Shown here: positions 17,543 to 27,374 of the stretch, one piece after another
Layout of the letters: each line of letters opens with the position of its first letter
Position numbering within the stretch: the stretch's first letter is position 1
DNA from: Oceanobacillus senegalensis
GTDB lineage: Bacteria > Bacillota > Bacilli > Bacillales > Amphibacillaceae
Assembly: GCF_900176885.1 (NCBI RefSeq)
Contig: NZ_LT839648.1
Coordinates: 1,627,758 to 1,691,757, forward strand
Reading direction: 5' to 3'
DNA length: 64,000 nucleotides
Notes under the pieces: model-generated
Seen by the model: only the letters and a program-made list of their open reading frames with translations
The model's database searches: none
Told to the model about the DNA's origin: nothing
Program-made: the position numbers and the translations under genes

Positions 17543-18850
17543 TTATAATTCTCCTAGTGCTTCATCTAGTAATTGGATGCCTTGATCAATTTGTTCCTTT
17601 GTAACTGTTAATGGAGGTAGCATTCGGATAACTTCACCTGAATTTCCACATAGATAGTAGAGAACCCCTTTTTCCAAGCAACTATTTAACACATCCATTA
17701 CAGCATCTCCATCCGGTTCTCCGGTTTCAACATGTTGAAGTTCGATACCAAGCATTAATCCAACACCACGTACGTCTTTAATGACATCATACTTATTCTT
17801 CAAATCTAGTAATTTGGAAAATGCATATTTACCCATTGCCTTTGTATTATCCAATAACTGTTCCTCTTTTATCACGGATAACGATGCACGGGCTGCCGCA
17901 CAAGCGATTGGATTCCCTCCAAATGTTGTGCCGTGTGAACCAAGTGGCCATTTTTGCATGAGCTCCTTCGATGCAACCGTCGCGCTTAATGGAAGTCCAG
18001 CCGCAATCCCTTTAGCAATTGCCATGATATCCGGAGTAACTCCAAACGTTTGAGCCGCAAACCATTCTCCCGTACGTCCAAAACCTGTTTGCACTTCATC
18101 GAAGATAAGCAAAATTCCATAGCGATCACAGATTTCACGTACTTTTTTCATCCATGATTTTGGTGGGATGATATATCCACCTTCTCCCATCACGGGTTCT
18201 AAAATCATACATGCCACTTCTTCCGGATCCACTTGATGTTGAAATAATGACTTCACATCCTGTTCCAGTTTCTCTGGGAAAAATGCCTCTGGATTTTCCC
18301 CCTCTGGTACATATTCTGGGAATGCATATGGTAATTGATAGGTTAACCAAGAGGGTTGTTGATATTTCCTGTATTTACTCTTGGAAGTGGAAACACTTAG
18401 TGCACCAATAGATCTTCCATGAAAATTACCTGTAAACGAAACGACATATGGACGCTTGGTCACATGTTTCGCTAATTTAATACAACCTTCAATTGCTTCC
18501 GTTCCACTATTTGCAAAGAAAAAGTTATCTAGACCAGATGGTAGAATTTCCTGTAATTCTGCTGCTAGTTTTAAAATAGATTCATAGATAATCACGCCGG
18601 ATGGACCATGAACCAAATGATCCGCACTGTCCTTAATTGCTTCTACGACTTTTGGATGTCGATGTCCAACATTTTCCACGGCGATTCCCGAAGTGAAATC
18701 TAAATATTTTTTGCCATCCGCACCATAATAATAACAGCCTTCTGCCTTTACAACGGGTAGGTTTGGATGATCCTTCGCCATACTTGGTGCCAAGAAGTTT
18801 CCAATGGATTCCACCATATGCTGCCATTCGTAACCTTCTGTTTTTTCCAT
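17543..18850 (-). CDS. Class III (aspartate/4-aminobutyrate type) aminotransferase
   Basis: PLP-dependent omega-amino acid transaminase of 435 residues, related to GabT. Motifs: [16 protein letters not shown] (about residues 48-63), [16 protein letters not shown] (about 110), [14 protein letters not shown] (about 240-253, Asp pairing with the pyridine N) and the Schiff-base Lys in [14 protein letters not shown] (about 268-281). ATG at 18850 with AAGGAG 10 nt upstream is preferred over an in-frame ATG 19 codons earlier that lacks a site. First gene of the operon with yjiH and glcD. Likely amino donor GABA, beta-alanine or a related omega-amino acid; not resolvable here. Confidence 0.88.
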   Translation of the reverse strand: MEKTEGYEWQHMVESIGNFLAPSMAKDHPNLPVVKAEGCYYYGADGKKYLDFTSGIAVENVGHRHPKVVEAIKDSADHLVHGPSGVIIYESILKLAAELQEILPSGLDNFFFANSGTEAIEGCIKLAKHVTKRPYVVSFTGNFHGRSIGALSVSTSKSKYRKYQQPSWLTYQLPYAFPEYVPEGENPEAFFPEKLEQDVKSLFQHQVDPEEVACMILEPVMGEGGYIIPPKSWMKKVREICDRYGILLIFDEVQTGFGRTGEWFAAQTFGVTPDIMAIAKGIAAGLPLSATVASKELMQKWPLGSHGTTFGGNPIACAAARASLSVIKEEQLLDNTKAMGKYAFSKLLDLKNKYDVIKDVRGVGLMLGIELQHVETGEPDGDAVMDVLNSCLEKGVLYYLCGNSGEVIRMLPPLTVTKEQIDQGIQLLDEALGEL

Positions 18851-19106
18851 GTGATAATTACTCCTTTTTCGTTGTTCATTATTTTGGCTATTACCATGTA
18901 ACACCAATTTAGTGAAAATTCAACTTGCAAATTTATACATTTTTCTGCATGAATATCAATCATTATATATGAAAAAGAATACTTATACAATACTAAATTT
19001 ATAGAATACAAAGAGAGTAAGCCATTGCTATCTACATTCTCTGTAACCAATGATTAATAAAAATCAATAGTCCAATATTTTCATACCATATCTTGGAGGT
19101 GGAAAA

Positions 19107-19546
19107 ATGGCAAGAGTAGCTTACCGGAATGCAGATATCAATTTAATGGCTAGAATGATGAGAGCGGAAGCTGATGGTGAAGGCAAACAAGGAATGCTAT
19201 ATGTCGGAAATGTTATTGTAAATCATGCTGTGGCGAACTGTACGGACTTTAATGATCTAAGAACTATTGAACAAGTCATTTTTCATGTACAGGGAGGTAA
19301 TTACTCTTTTGAAGCTGTTCAGAAAGGAAATATGTTTTACCAAAGAGCAAAAGAATCGGAACGAAGGTTAGCTAGAAAGAATTTGGAATATTGGAGGACA
19401 ACCCTGCAAAATATGCCCTTTGGTACTTTAACCCATATGCGCCATGTCCTCCAACATGGTACGACCAGCCTTTTACAGGGCAATTTAAACAGCATTGTTT
19501 TTATGAACCTGCAGTTGGAACGTGTGATAGTGTTTATAGTGGATGA
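19107..19546 (+). pseudogene. cwlJ: cwlJ-type spore cortex hydrolase with a single-base frameshift
   Basis: CwlJ-type cell-wall hydrolase (Hydrolase_2 fold), expected in the spore coat where it degrades cortex at germination. The first ~95 codons match the family (ADINLMARMMRAEADGEGKQG, GNVIVNHAVANC). After WR at about 19397 the frame is lost: frame 1 reads unrelated sequence to 19550, while the frame shifted by one base continues with the conserved NPAKYALWYFNP, CPPTWYDQPFTGQFK, HCFYEPAVGTC and ends at TGA 19544-19546. One missing G in the run AGG(G)AC restores the full gene of about 146 residues. Start ATG has TTGGAGGTGG upstream. Either a real inactivating mutation or a sequencing error. 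Confidence 0.88.
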
Positions 19547-19550
19547 TTGA

Positions 19551-19869
19551 TTGTAACAAGTAAAAGTATGATTTATACTTTTTTAAGTAATAGAACCAAT
19601 GATTTTCTTCCATGGTAAAAATAAAACCCGATTTGTTCGGGCCTAGAAAACGTATGTCTCAGGAGGGGTTATAACGGACGTTGCGTCTTCAGCCTTTGAT
19701 TCAGTGAGAGCTAAAAGAACCCCCCATTGATTGAAGACACTTCAATGAAATAAATTCTTCTATTAGAATTCGAGTAAGTTCGGATTTTTTAATAAGCTTT
19801 CCATGTGGTTATATTCCTAGCCATCGCTTAAGATCAATCTCTTTTCTCCCTCATTACGCAGGGATAGAG
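19551..19869. other. Intergenic region with two terminators and a repeat copy
   Basis: Between cwlJ and the SRPBCC gene lie a weak plus-strand hairpin AAAAGTAT/ATACTTTTTT (19562-19584), a minus-strand terminator with CCCGA/TCGGG stem then TTTTATTTTT (19643-19616), and a copy of the dispersed repeat (19720-19745). Confidence 0.55.
19616..19643 (-). terminator. Probable minus-strand intrinsic terminator
   Basis: Minus strand GCCCGA-ACAAA-TCGGGT then TTTATTTTT. About 230 nt downstream of the SRPBCC gene stop, with no other minus-strand gene between. Confidence 0.55.
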
Positions 19870-20328
19870 TTACATATTATTCTCTAAATAATTCTTTAAA
19901 GCATCTAAATCTTTGGCGCAAGCTTTCTTAAAAGTCCCTGCCATCATTTTTCCGAATACTTTTGCCAAGCCTGTAAGCCCCTTTATCTCGCCTTTTAAAG
20001 TAACTTCTGTATGATTACCTGACGAAGTGATTAAGTACGTATACACATATTCTCCTTGACCTGTTGTCCCTTTTGTTCCATCACATCGAAGTACAATTTT
20101 ATCAGGTTCATTCAGTTCAACGACCTCAAAGTGTTCCGAAGCTTCTTTTCCAAACACTTTTCTTGTTTCCTTCCACTCGCTTCCCACTTCCATCGGCCCC
20201 TCATCTAGACGTTCCATCCGTACTAAGCCTTGCATCCAATTCTTCGCAGTATCAAGGTCAAGTAGGGCGCGATATGCCTTTTCTTTTGATACAGGCATGG
20301 TTCTTATTACTTCAAAATGAATACTCAA
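19870..20328 (-). CDS. SRPBCC (START-like) family protein
   Basis: A 152-residue ligand-binding helix-grip protein of the SRPBCC/polyketide-cyclase-like type. The pattern is typical: an N-terminal strand (SIHFEVIRTMPVSKEKAYRAL), a helix with DLDTAKNWMQ, two strands with VGSEWKETRKVFG and EHFEVVELN, and a C-terminal long helix (AKVFGKMMAGTFKKACAKDL). Ligand unknown. The start is TTG at 20328: AAGGAGG lies 8 nt upstream and no ATG is available nearby. Monocistronic; a minus-strand terminator occurs 230 nt downstream. Confidence 0.8.
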   Translation of the reverse strand: MSIHFEVIRTMPVSKEKAYRALLDLDTAKNWMQGLVRMERLDEGPMEVGSEWKETRKVFGKEASEHFEVVELNEPDKIVLRCDGTKGTTGQGEYVYTYLITSSGNHTEVTLKGEIKGLTGLAKVFGKMMAGTFKKACAKDLDALKNYLENNM

Positions 20329-20509
20329 TTTTTACTACCTCCTTAAAACTATATTTTACAGAATGTACAATGCTTTTTCCGATATTTTAATAATAGTAGT
20401 ACTAATTCGGTGCAGTAGCAAGGATTTTAAAAATAAACATCTTCTAGTCCAAAGGGGAATAAATAGTCATTATATATTTTAAGCCATTAGGATTAAAGTA
20501 TGTCCACAT

Positions 20510-20552
20510 AAAAAGCAGCGTTCGAACGGTTTCCAATCGTTCGAACGCTTTT
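20510..20552 (-). terminator. Strong bidirectional-type hairpin after the aldehyde dehydrogenase gene
   Basis: A perfect 11-bp stem GCGTTCGAACG (20518-20528) / CGTTCGAACGC (20538-20548) with a 9-nt loop, T-rich on both sides (TTTT after it on the plus strand, GCTTTTTA on the minus). It follows the aldehyde dehydrogenase stop by about 50 nt. Confidence 0.9.
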
Positions 20553-20601
20553 AAAAAAGTTATCACTAACTTTTAGCAGCCCATTCAAATGGTTTCAATT
20601 T

Positions 20602-22029
20602 TTATGAAGGCATACCAACTACTGATTTAATTTCCAGGTATTCTTCTATACCGAATACCCCCCACTCACGACCGATTCCAGATTGTTTATAACCTCCAAA
20701 TGAAGCAGCGAAATCAAAGGAAGCCCCATTAACATTTATAAGACCAGCACGAATAGAGGATGCAACTTTCTGTACTTTTTCTTTGTCTTCGCCAACAATA
20801 TATCCAGCTAATCCATAAACCGTATCATTGGCAATTTCAATCGCTTCATCGAGGTCTTCATAAGTTAGAATTGACATCACCGGCCCAAAGATTTCTTCTT
20901 GGGCAATAACCATATCATTTTTCACATTTGTAAACACGGTTGGTTTTACAAAGTATCCTTTTTCCAATCCTTCTGGTTTTCCAGTACCGCCAGTCAGAAG
21001 CGTTGCACCCTCTTCTATTCCTTTCTCTATATACCCTTGTACACGATTATATTGTTTCTCAGATACGAGTGGTCCAAAGAATGTTGTAGCATCCTGTGGA
21101 TTACCATAAGGAAAATTAGGTAAGACTTCCATGACAGCTTCAGTGAATTCATTCATTTTTGATTTTGGAACAATTGTCCGTGTTGCTGCTGAACACACTT
21201 GACCAGAGTTTAAAACAACATTAGCAACTGCAATTTTTGCTGCTTTTTTCATATCGAAGTCATCAAGTATAATAAGTGGGGATTTCCCTCCAAGTTCAAG
21301 AGCCACTTTTTTTATATTTTCTGCTGCATTTTTGCTTACCTTTTGCCCAACAGGTCCAGAACCGGTAAAGGACACAAAGTCAATATCAGGGTGAGAACTG
21401 ATACCATTTCCAACTACTTCACCTGTTCCATTCACAAGGTTAAAAACACCTTTTGGTAAACCAGCAGCCTGAAAAATCTCAGCAAGAATGATGGCTGCAA
21501 ATGGTGTAAGTTCTGACGGCTTTAATACCACCGTACTTCCAGCAGCAAAAGCACTTGCAAGCTTCGTGGATGGTTGGTTCGTTGGGAAGTTCCATGGGGT
21601 AATTAGTCCACTTACACCAATTGGTTCTTTACGAACTACCGTATTCCCGCGTCTTTCGGTGAATTCAAAGCTTTCCAGCTCTTTTGCTGCTTGTCGGAAA
21701 TGAGCTAATCCCAAGACGTAGTGCGTATTTTCACTTATTGAAATTGGAGCACCCAATTCTTGTGTAATCACTTCAACAATATCACTTTTACGCTTCTCAT
21801 ATTCATCCGCAATCCGATTCAATAGGTGAATACGCTCTTCTTTTGTTGTCTGAGAAAAGGAAGGAAATGCTGTGCGGGCAGCTGCAACAGCTTTATCTAA
21901 ATCTTCTTTTGTTCCATCACTAATTTGACCAATCACTTCCTCTGTAGCCGGGTTGATTACATCAAGTGTCTTTGAACCAGTGGATTCCACCCATTCCCCA
22001 TTAATAAAATGTTTTAAGTAGTTACGCAT
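20602..22029 (-). CDS. Aldehyde dehydrogenase family protein
   Basis: NAD(P)-dependent aldehyde dehydrogenase of 475 residues. Cofactor-binding TPWNFP (about residue 140) and KPSEL (168), GSGPVGQKV (222), the general-base Glu in ALELGGKSP (about 244) and the nucleophilic Cys in [11 protein letters not shown] (about 279) are all present, as is EEIFGPV near 380. Monocistronic, with a terminator behind it. Substrate is not deducible; the sequence resembles the broad gamma-aminobutyraldehyde/vanillin-type group. Upstream, 410 bp of non-coding DNA contain the inverted repeat at 22251-22404. Confidence 0.88.
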   Translation of the reverse strand: MRNYLKHFINGEWVESTGSKTLDVINPATEEVIGQISDGTKEDLDKAVAAARTAFPSFSQTTKEERIHLLNRIADEYEKRKSDIVEVITQELGAPISISENTHYVLGLAHFRQAAKELESFEFTERRGNTVVRKEPIGVSGLITPWNFPTNQPSTKLASAFAAGSTVVLKPSELTPFAAIILAEIFQAAGLPKGVFNLVNGTGEVVGNGISSHPDIDFVSFTGSGPVGQKVSKNAAENIKKVALELGGKSPLIILDDFDMKKAAKIAVANVVLNSGQVCSAATRTIVPKSKMNEFTEAVMEVLPNFPYGNPQDATTFFGPLVSEKQYNRVQGYIEKGIEEGATLLTGGTGKPEGLEKGYFVKPTVFTNVKNDMVIAQEEIFGPVMSILTYEDLDEAIEIANDTVYGLAGYIVGEDKEKVQKVASSIRAGLINVNGASFDFAASFGGYKQSGIGREWGVFGIEEYLEIKSVVGMPS

Positions 22030-22250
22030 GCTCCATACCCCTTTTCATAAAAATAATTTAAAACCCTGATTTGAAACGAATAATCAATTAAACATTAATC
22101 CTATTTTTAATTTCGTTTTAGTGTGTTTTTCTACCATCTAACTAACAAATATATAAAATTACTCAACCTCCTGTCTTATTTTAATTGACTACTATTTTAA
22201 TAATAAAATAGTTTTATCGCAGGCTAGGGCGCAGTAATACCTCACTAATT

Positions 22251-22404
22251 AAAGATTCACTTTATATTGATCCACCACTTTACATAGTTAAATATGTATG
22301 TTAGAAAGTTTCCGATATGACAACTGCTATAAGTCATTTTATTCCAGCGGTTAAGGGACTATTCACAAGAAAAGTTACTCACCACCCGAATAAAGTGAAC
22401 CTTC
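22251..22404. repeat. Inverted pair of the dispersed repeat core, about 150 bp apart
   Basis: AAAGATTCACTTTAT (22251-22265) and, on the other strand, GAAGGTTCACTTTAT (22404-22390) agree at 13 of 15 positions and face each other, so the segment could fold as a long-stem loop or be the remains of a small non-autonomous element. The interior has no gene I can support (a 75-codon plus-strand frame at 22317-22544 runs into the next gene antisense). The rest of the gap 22030-22440 shows nothing else. Confidence 0.5.
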
Positions 22405-22440
22405 ATTTGAACAAGTTCTCTCACCGACTAACTACCCTCC

Positions 22441-23421
22441 TTACAATTGAACTATTAACTTCCCATACGTTAATCTACTTTCTAACGCTTCTAGACCTTC
22501 TATCACTTCTTCAAACCTATATTTTTTATAGATTAATGGTTTGACATTACCCTGTACATATAAATCCATTAATTCTTCATGTAATTCCTGTACTTTTTCA
22601 GGGAATAAACTTTTGAAATATCCGAAATGTACACCAACAATGGAATAGTTTTTAATGAGCACATGATTCGCTGGAGCTTCTGGAATCTTCCCACCGGCAA
22701 AACCGATAACGAGTAATCTCCCATCGAATGCGATACATTTCCTTGATTTTTGGAAGGTATCTCCTCCGACAGGGTCGAAAATTATATCTGCCCCTTTTCC
22801 ATTGGTAATTTCCTTCACTATAGGCACAAAATCTTCTTCACGATAATTTATCGTAAAATCTGCTCCAATTTCCGTACATTTCTGTAATTTATCTTTACTA
22901 CCAGCAGTTGCAATAACGGTGGCACCAAATGCTTTTGCCAGTTGTACAGCTGCAGAGCCAATTCCACCAGAGGCCGCATGGACGAGTACCGTTTCACCGC
23001 TTTGAATAGTCCCTCGATATTTCAACCCATATAGAGCACTTTGATACGTAATATAGATTGCCGCAGCATCATCAGATGACATGGTTTCCGGAATTCTGTA
23101 TACGTTTTTTTCATCGACGACTACTTCTTCCGCATATCCGCCATTTGGTAAAAGTGGTGTAGCCAATACTCTTTGACCTTTACGGAAGTTTGCATTCCAA
23201 CCGACTTCTGTAATTACCCCAGATACTTCAGCACCTGGTGTAAAAGGAAGTTCGGGCTTTTCTTGATATTCACCACGACATTGTAGAATGTCAAAGAAGT
23301 TCATAGAAAACGCATCTACTTTTATCCTTACATGCTTTTCTAATATTTCCTTTTGAGAAAGATTTTGAACCTTTAATGCTTCCCTTGGCTCTCCAAGTTT
23401 AGTAATCTCCCAAGCCTGCAA
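22441..23421 (-). CDS. NADPH:quinone oxidoreductase / zinc-independent MDR family
   Basis: Medium-chain dehydrogenase/reductase of 326 residues without structural-zinc cysteines, related to quinone oxidoreductase (Qor) and crotonyl-CoA-reductase-like enzymes. GroES-like N-domain with FTPGAEVSGVITEVG (about residues 59-73), then a Rossmann domain with VLVHAASGGIGSAAVQLAK (about 145-163) and DIIFDPVGGDTF. Start is TTG at 23421: GAGGGG lies 5 nt upstream and there is no ATG. It follows the acyl-CoA dehydrogenase gene by 9 nt, so the two are co-transcribed, and may reduce an enoyl intermediate of the same pathway. Confidence 0.85.
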   Translation of the reverse strand: MQAWEITKLGEPREALKVQNLSQKEILEKHVRIKVDAFSMNFFDILQCRGEYQEKPELPFTPGAEVSGVITEVGWNANFRKGQRVLATPLLPNGGYAEEVVVDEKNVYRIPETMSSDDAAAIYITYQSALYGLKYRGTIQSGETVLVHAASGGIGSAAVQLAKAFGATVIATAGSKDKLQKCTEIGADFTINYREEDFVPIVKEITNGKGADIIFDPVGGDTFQKSRKCIAFDGRLLVIGFAGGKIPEAPANHVLIKNYSIVGVHFGYFKSLFPEKVQELHEELMDLYVQGNVKPLIYKKYRFEEVIEGLEALESRLTYGKLIVQL

Positions 23422-23430
23422 ATGAACCCC

Positions 23431-24663
23431 TCACTTTACATTTACTACTTCTCTATTTTTTCTTCTTTCGCGAATCTCTAACTTCGCAACATCTCGAATA
23501 TGAACTTGATCAGGACCATCCACGATACGTAGTGTTCTTGCATGTGCATAATGTTCCGCTAGTGGGAAGTCTTGAGATACCCCGCCACCACCATGTACTT
23601 CAATGGCCCGGTCTATAACATTAAGTGCCACACGTGGAACGGCAATCTTAATCATTGCAATATCCTTACGAGCAGCTTTTGCGCCATGCTCGTCAATCTT
23701 ATGAGCGGTACTCAAAGTTAATAACCTTGCTTGTTCAATTTCAACTCTACTTTCTGCAATTTGCGCGCGAAGAACATCCTTATCGATTAACTTCGTATCA
23801 AATGCTTCTCTTTCCTCAGCTCGGTCAATAAGTAAATCTAAGGCACGCTCAGCTTGACCAATCCCACGCATCGCATGGTGGATTCTTCCAGGTCCTAAAC
23901 GGCCTTGTGCTATTTCAAAGCCTCGACCCTCTCCTAATAAAAGATTAGATACAGGGACGCGGACATTATTATAATGTACTTCCGCATGACCTGATGGAGC
24001 GTGATCATATCCGAATACTTTTAATGGACGCCTCACTTCCACACCAGGAGTGTCCATTGGTACTAAAATCATCGATTGTTGCCTATACGTTTCTGCAGTC
24101 GGATCTGTTTTACCCATTACAATTGCAATTTTGCACCTTGGATCAATGGCACCAGTTGACCACCATTTCATTCCGTTAATGACATATTCATCCCCATCAC
24201 GAACAATCTCCGTTTGAATATTCGTCGCATCGGATGAAGCAACGTTAGGCTCGGTCATGGAGAAAATAGAGCGTATTTCTCCTTCCAATAAAGGGGTAAG
24301 CCACCTTTGTTTTTGTTCTTCATTTCCATATTTAATTAACACTTCCATATTTCCTGTATCAGGTGCATTACAATTGAAAATTTCCGGAGCAATTAGGGAT
24401 TTACCCATGATTTCGCAAAGATGGGCATATTCATAATTGGTTAGTCCTTTCCCATGTTTATCATCTGCATAGAATAAATTCCAAAGTCCTTGACTTTTTG
24501 CTTTTTGTTTCAATTCTTCAATAATTGGTGGGATGGTCCAGCGGTTTTCCGCTTTTTCTAGATATTCCTCTACTTCCTTTTCCGCTGGATACACATTCTC
24601 CTCCATGAATTCTAGTAATTCCTCTCTCATTTTTTCTGCTCTACTTGAAATTTCTTTTAACAT
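23431..24663 (-). CDS. Acyl-CoA dehydrogenase family protein (ACAD10/11-like)
   Basis: FAD-dependent acyl-CoA dehydrogenase of 410 residues. The flavin/substrate segment [17 protein letters not shown] (about residues 136-152), the WWSTGA segment near 171 and the C-terminal [20 protein letters not shown] (about 357-376) with [10 protein letters not shown] are those of the ACAD10/11-like branch, which handles branched or 4-hydroxy acyl-CoAs in some relatives. First gene of a two-gene unit with the quinone-oxidoreductase-like gene. ATG at 24663 with AGGAGG upstream. Substrate unknown. Confidence 0.88.
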   Translation of the reverse strand: MLKEISSRAEKMREELLEFMEENVYPAEKEVEEYLEKAENRWTIPPIIEELKQKAKSQGLWNLFYADDKHGKGLTNYEYAHLCEIMGKSLIAPEIFNCNAPDTGNMEVLIKYGNEEQKQRWLTPLLEGEIRSIFSMTEPNVASSDATNIQTEIVRDGDEYVINGMKWWSTGAIDPRCKIAIVMGKTDPTAETYRQQSMILVPMDTPGVEVRRPLKVFGYDHAPSGHAEVHYNNVRVPVSNLLLGEGRGFEIAQGRLGPGRIHHAMRGIGQAERALDLLIDRAEEREAFDTKLIDKDVLRAQIAESRVEIEQARLLTLSTAHKIDEHGAKAARKDIAMIKIAVPRVALNVIDRAIEVHGGGGVSQDFPLAEHYAHARTLRIVDGPDQVHIRDVAKLEIRERRKNREVVNVK

Positions 24664-24995
24664 ATATATTCCTCCTTTTTTATATCCATTCTATTCTTTA
24701 ATTGTGCTCTACTTTTTTCACCTTCCTCCCCCACCTAAAACCTAAAATAAGCCTCTACCGAATTTGGGATTTATTTAATTATCTAATTAATTTAAATATT
24801 TATAAAATAATTCTAACATCGCCCAAATTTGAACACAAGTCAACTAATAACATTGTTCAAAATTTTATAATTACTCATTTTAATATATGGCACCTATACT
24901 TCACCTTCTAAAAAACAAAAAATCTATTCAAAATGATACACTTAATATACAGAAAAGGATGTATGGCTAAAAAGCTAATAAAAGGAGGACGCTAC
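24664..24995. other. Divergent intergenic region
   Basis: About 330 bp, very AT-rich, between divergently transcribed acyl-CoA dehydrogenase and oxidoreductase genes, therefore holding both promoters. I cannot assign a convincing operator or promoter pair. Confidence 0.4.
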
Positions 24996-25973
24996 ATGAA
25001 AGCAATCACAGTTAAACAACCAGGCGGTGCAGAACAATTACAGATTGTAGAGCACGCAAAACCAATCCCAAAGGAGGGAGAAATAGTAATCAAAGTACAT
25101 GCTGCAGCCGTTAACCGAACAGATATCGTTAGTAGGGAAAGTAGTTCAGGATATTTGGACAATCCCATCTTAGGTGTCGAAGTCGCAGGAACTGTTGAAG
25201 AAATAGGTCCAGGTGCTAAAACGCGAATTGGTACGCGTGTTATGGGACTTGTAAATGGAGGTGGTTACGCGGAATACGTCGTGATGCCGGATGAGAGAGC
25301 AATGGTTATCCCGGAAAACCTTTCATTTGAAGAAGCTGCTGCTATTCCCGAAGTATTTTTAACTGCTTATCAAACGTTGTTTTGGATAGGTCGATTACGT
25401 GCAAATGAAAGTGTGTTGATTCATGCTGGTGGGAGTGGCGTTGGAACAGCTGCCATCCAGCTTGCCAAACTAATCGGACAGGCAAATGTGATTACTACAG
25501 CAGGATCTACAAAGAAATTAGATTTTTGTCAGTCAATAGGTGCAGATGTTTGTATAAACTATAAAGAACAGGATTTTGATAAGGAGGTAATGAATGCAAC
25601 TAAAAATCAAGGTGTTGATTTAATTCTTGATTTCGTTGGTGCATCATATTGGAATAAGAATCTTGCCAGTATTAAAGTAGATGGTCGATGGGTATTGATA
25701 GGGATTTTAGGTGGTGCGGAAATAGAAAAAGTTAGTCTAATGGATATGATGGTAAAAAGAATCCAATTAACGGGAACGCTACTTACTCCTAGGAGCGACA
25801 AGTATAAGACAGCATTAACATCCGAATTTTCAGCTGAAACCATGGAGTTATTTCATACCAACAAACTTCGTCCAATTGTTGATTCTGTATTTCCATTTGA
25901 TCAAATCCAATCCGCACATAAACATATGGAGGACAACCAAAATATCGGAAAAATTATTTTAAAAGTAATTTAA
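24996..25973 (+). CDS. Zinc-independent MDR oxidoreductase (PIG3/quinone oxidoreductase-like)
   Basis: A 325-residue medium-chain reductase of the TP53I3/quinone-oxidoreductase type. GroES-like domain with HAAAVNRTDIV (about residues 34-44) and GVEVAGTVEEIG; NADPH fold with SVLIHAGGSGVGTAAIQLAK (about 139-158), a following TTAGSTKKLDF, and DLILDFVGASYW. The ATG at 24996 has AAAGGAGG 9 nt upstream; an earlier ATG at 24933 has no site. Monocistronic and divergent from the acyl-CoA dehydrogenase operon, which contains a paralogue at 22441-23421. Confidence 0.85.
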   Translation: MKAITVKQPGGAEQLQIVEHAKPIPKEGEIVIKVHAAAVNRTDIVSRESSSGYLDNPILGVEVAGTVEEIGPGAKTRIGTRVMGLVNGGGYAEYVVMPDERAMVIPENLSFEEAAAIPEVFLTAYQTLFWIGRLRANESVLIHAGGSGVGTAAIQLAKLIGQANVITTAGSTKKLDFCQSIGADVCINYKEQDFDKEVMNATKNQGVDLILDFVGASYWNKNLASIKVDGRWVLIGILGGAEIEKVSLMDMMVKRIQLTGTLLTPRSDKYKTALTSEFSAETMELFHTNKLRPIVDSVFPFDQIQSAHKHMEDNQNIGKIILKVI

Positions 25974-26096
25974 CGGATAAGCGTAATTCCAATCTAGAAT
26001 TAACTATACCCCGTGCTTGACGGCGGTGTTCTCATCCATCTCATGACGCCTAACTGATGTCCTTTTGCTCTTCGAAAGGAATGAGCACTAAAAATA

Positions 26097-26133
26097 TAAA
26101 AAAAGAAGAGACCAAATCTTTATTGATTTGGTC
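26097..26133 (-). terminator. Intrinsic terminator of the DUF4097 gene
   Basis: Minus strand GACCAAATC-AATAAA-GATTTGGTC followed by TCTTCTTTTTTTA, starting 3 nt after the stop codon. Confidence 0.88.
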
Positions 26134-26135
26134 AG

Positions 26136-26924
26136 CTAACTATTTCCCACAGTTATTTTTCCATTATCTGTGGTCAACTTAATTAAATTATCCCCGTCTC
26201 CTATGACTGTATCATAGACTGATTCATCAAAAATTTGAACCTTACCATTATCTACTTTAATATCAAAAGTAACGTTTGTAGGTTCCGTAGTTGTTAAGAT
26301 GTGAATTGCCCCATTATCCGTTTTCATCTCAATTGGCCGGTCCAAAGAATCAGTCAATAGTGAAATTTGTCCATTGTCAGTCTTACTGGAAATTTCTCCT
26401 TCTACATCCTCCATTCGAATTTCACCATTATCTGCTTTAGCATCGATGTAGCTACTATATATATGCTTTAAAGCAATCTTCCCATTGTTCGTTTCAACCT
26501 TCATGTCAACCGTATCAAGTTTACTTGCATCAATCATTCCATTGTCTGTCGTAACTTCTAAGGATTCATACTGATGTTGAGGTAAGGAAACATGTAACAT
26601 AGGTTGTGAAGAAATGGAAAAGAGATTAAAGGAAAACCACCTAAACCATCTATCATCCACCTCTATTTGTAGAGTATCCCCTTTTACATTTGCATCTAGT
26701 TTATATTTATTTTTATTGCCAGATAATTCTACAAAAGCTGCATCCCCGTTTACTGGTGAAATAATTACTTTAGCATTTTCAGTTTCAACATCCACTTTGC
26801 TAAAACGCTTATCAATCTCTAATTCATTTATACCACTTGAACCAAATGGAAAATAAGTAATCATACTCAACCCGACAACCACAATCAAGACAGTACTAAT
26901 AAGGATGATGTTTTTCATACGCAT
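26136..26924 (-). CDS. DUF4097 family membrane-anchored beta-helix protein
   Basis: A 262-residue protein with one N-terminal membrane anchor (IILISTVLIVVVGLSMITYF, about residues 4-23) and an extracytoplasmic domain of the DUF4097 (putative adhesin/LiaG-like) kind. The domain is built of rungs about 18-22 residues long, each with a T/A-D/N-N-G turn: eight such DNG or NNG turns occur between residues about 125 and 258, as expected for a right-handed beta-helix. ATG at 26924 is preferred because AAAGGG lies 6 nt upstream; an ATG 19 codons earlier has none. In Bacillus such proteins go with cell-envelope stress genes, but no regulator or sensor neighbours it here. Confidence 0.8.
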   Translation of the reverse strand: MRMKNIILISTVLIVVVGLSMITYFPFGSSGINELEIDKRFSKVDVETENAKVIISPVNGDAAFVELSGNKNKYKLDANVKGDTLQIEVDDRWFRWFSFNLFSISSQPMLHVSLPQHQYESLEVTTDNGMIDASKLDTVDMKVETNNGKIALKHIYSSYIDAKADNGEIRMEDVEGEISSKTDNGQISLLTDSLDRPIEMKTDNGAIHILTTTEPTNVTFDIKVDNGKVQIFDESVYDTVIGDGDNLIKLTTDNGKITVGNS

Positions 26925-27230
26925 CAACAACCCTTTCATATTCTTATGTATTAAGAATATACGATGAACATGCTTTCTCATAATGACCTTAGAATGTAGT
27001 TTTCAATAAGACTTAAGTTCTAGATCGGGTAATTTTCTGCCAATAAATTTCAAATCAATGATTATTTTCGTTAATAAAATTCCTCCTTATCACCAATTCT
27101 TTCATATTAAATCGACTCCACACTTCACTATTTTCCATTGGTCGATATCCTACTATATGAATAATTAAGTACCTTAAGGTGAAGATAATTGGTGAACAAC
27201 ATGGAATACAACCGTAATGGAGGGATTAGA

Positions 27231-27338
27231 ATGGTTAAAGACAGTCACGCTCCCAAAAAGAAACAAAACAAAGCTAAAAGATCAGATGAACACAGAAGAG
27301 CAAAAGGAAAATCAAATGCTAGAAATACCAGATCATAA
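27231..27338 (+). CDS. Small basic protein, 35 residues, function unknown
   Basis: A short gene with a good GGAGGG site 6 nt before its ATG. The product is almost entirely polar and strongly basic (13 Lys/Arg of 35; KKKQNKAKRSDEHRRAKGK core) and ends TAA at 27336-27338. It could be a spore or nucleic-acid-binding small protein, but I recognise no family. A 9-bp-stem hairpin lies about 40 nt downstream. Confidence 0.55.
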   Translation: MVKDSHAPKKKQNKAKRSDEHRRAKGKSNARNTRS

Positions 27339-27374
27339 ACCCGAATGATTAGAAACGGATTATTTTTCAGAGCA

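Noticed and set aside
18748-19050. 100-codon minus-strand frame over the start of the aminotransferase gene
   Set aside because: Overlaps the aminotransferase start in another frame and lacks any family-like segment or ribosome site.
22317-22544. 75-codon plus-strand frame
   Set aside because: Runs into the oxidoreductase gene on the opposite strand and has no ribosome site.
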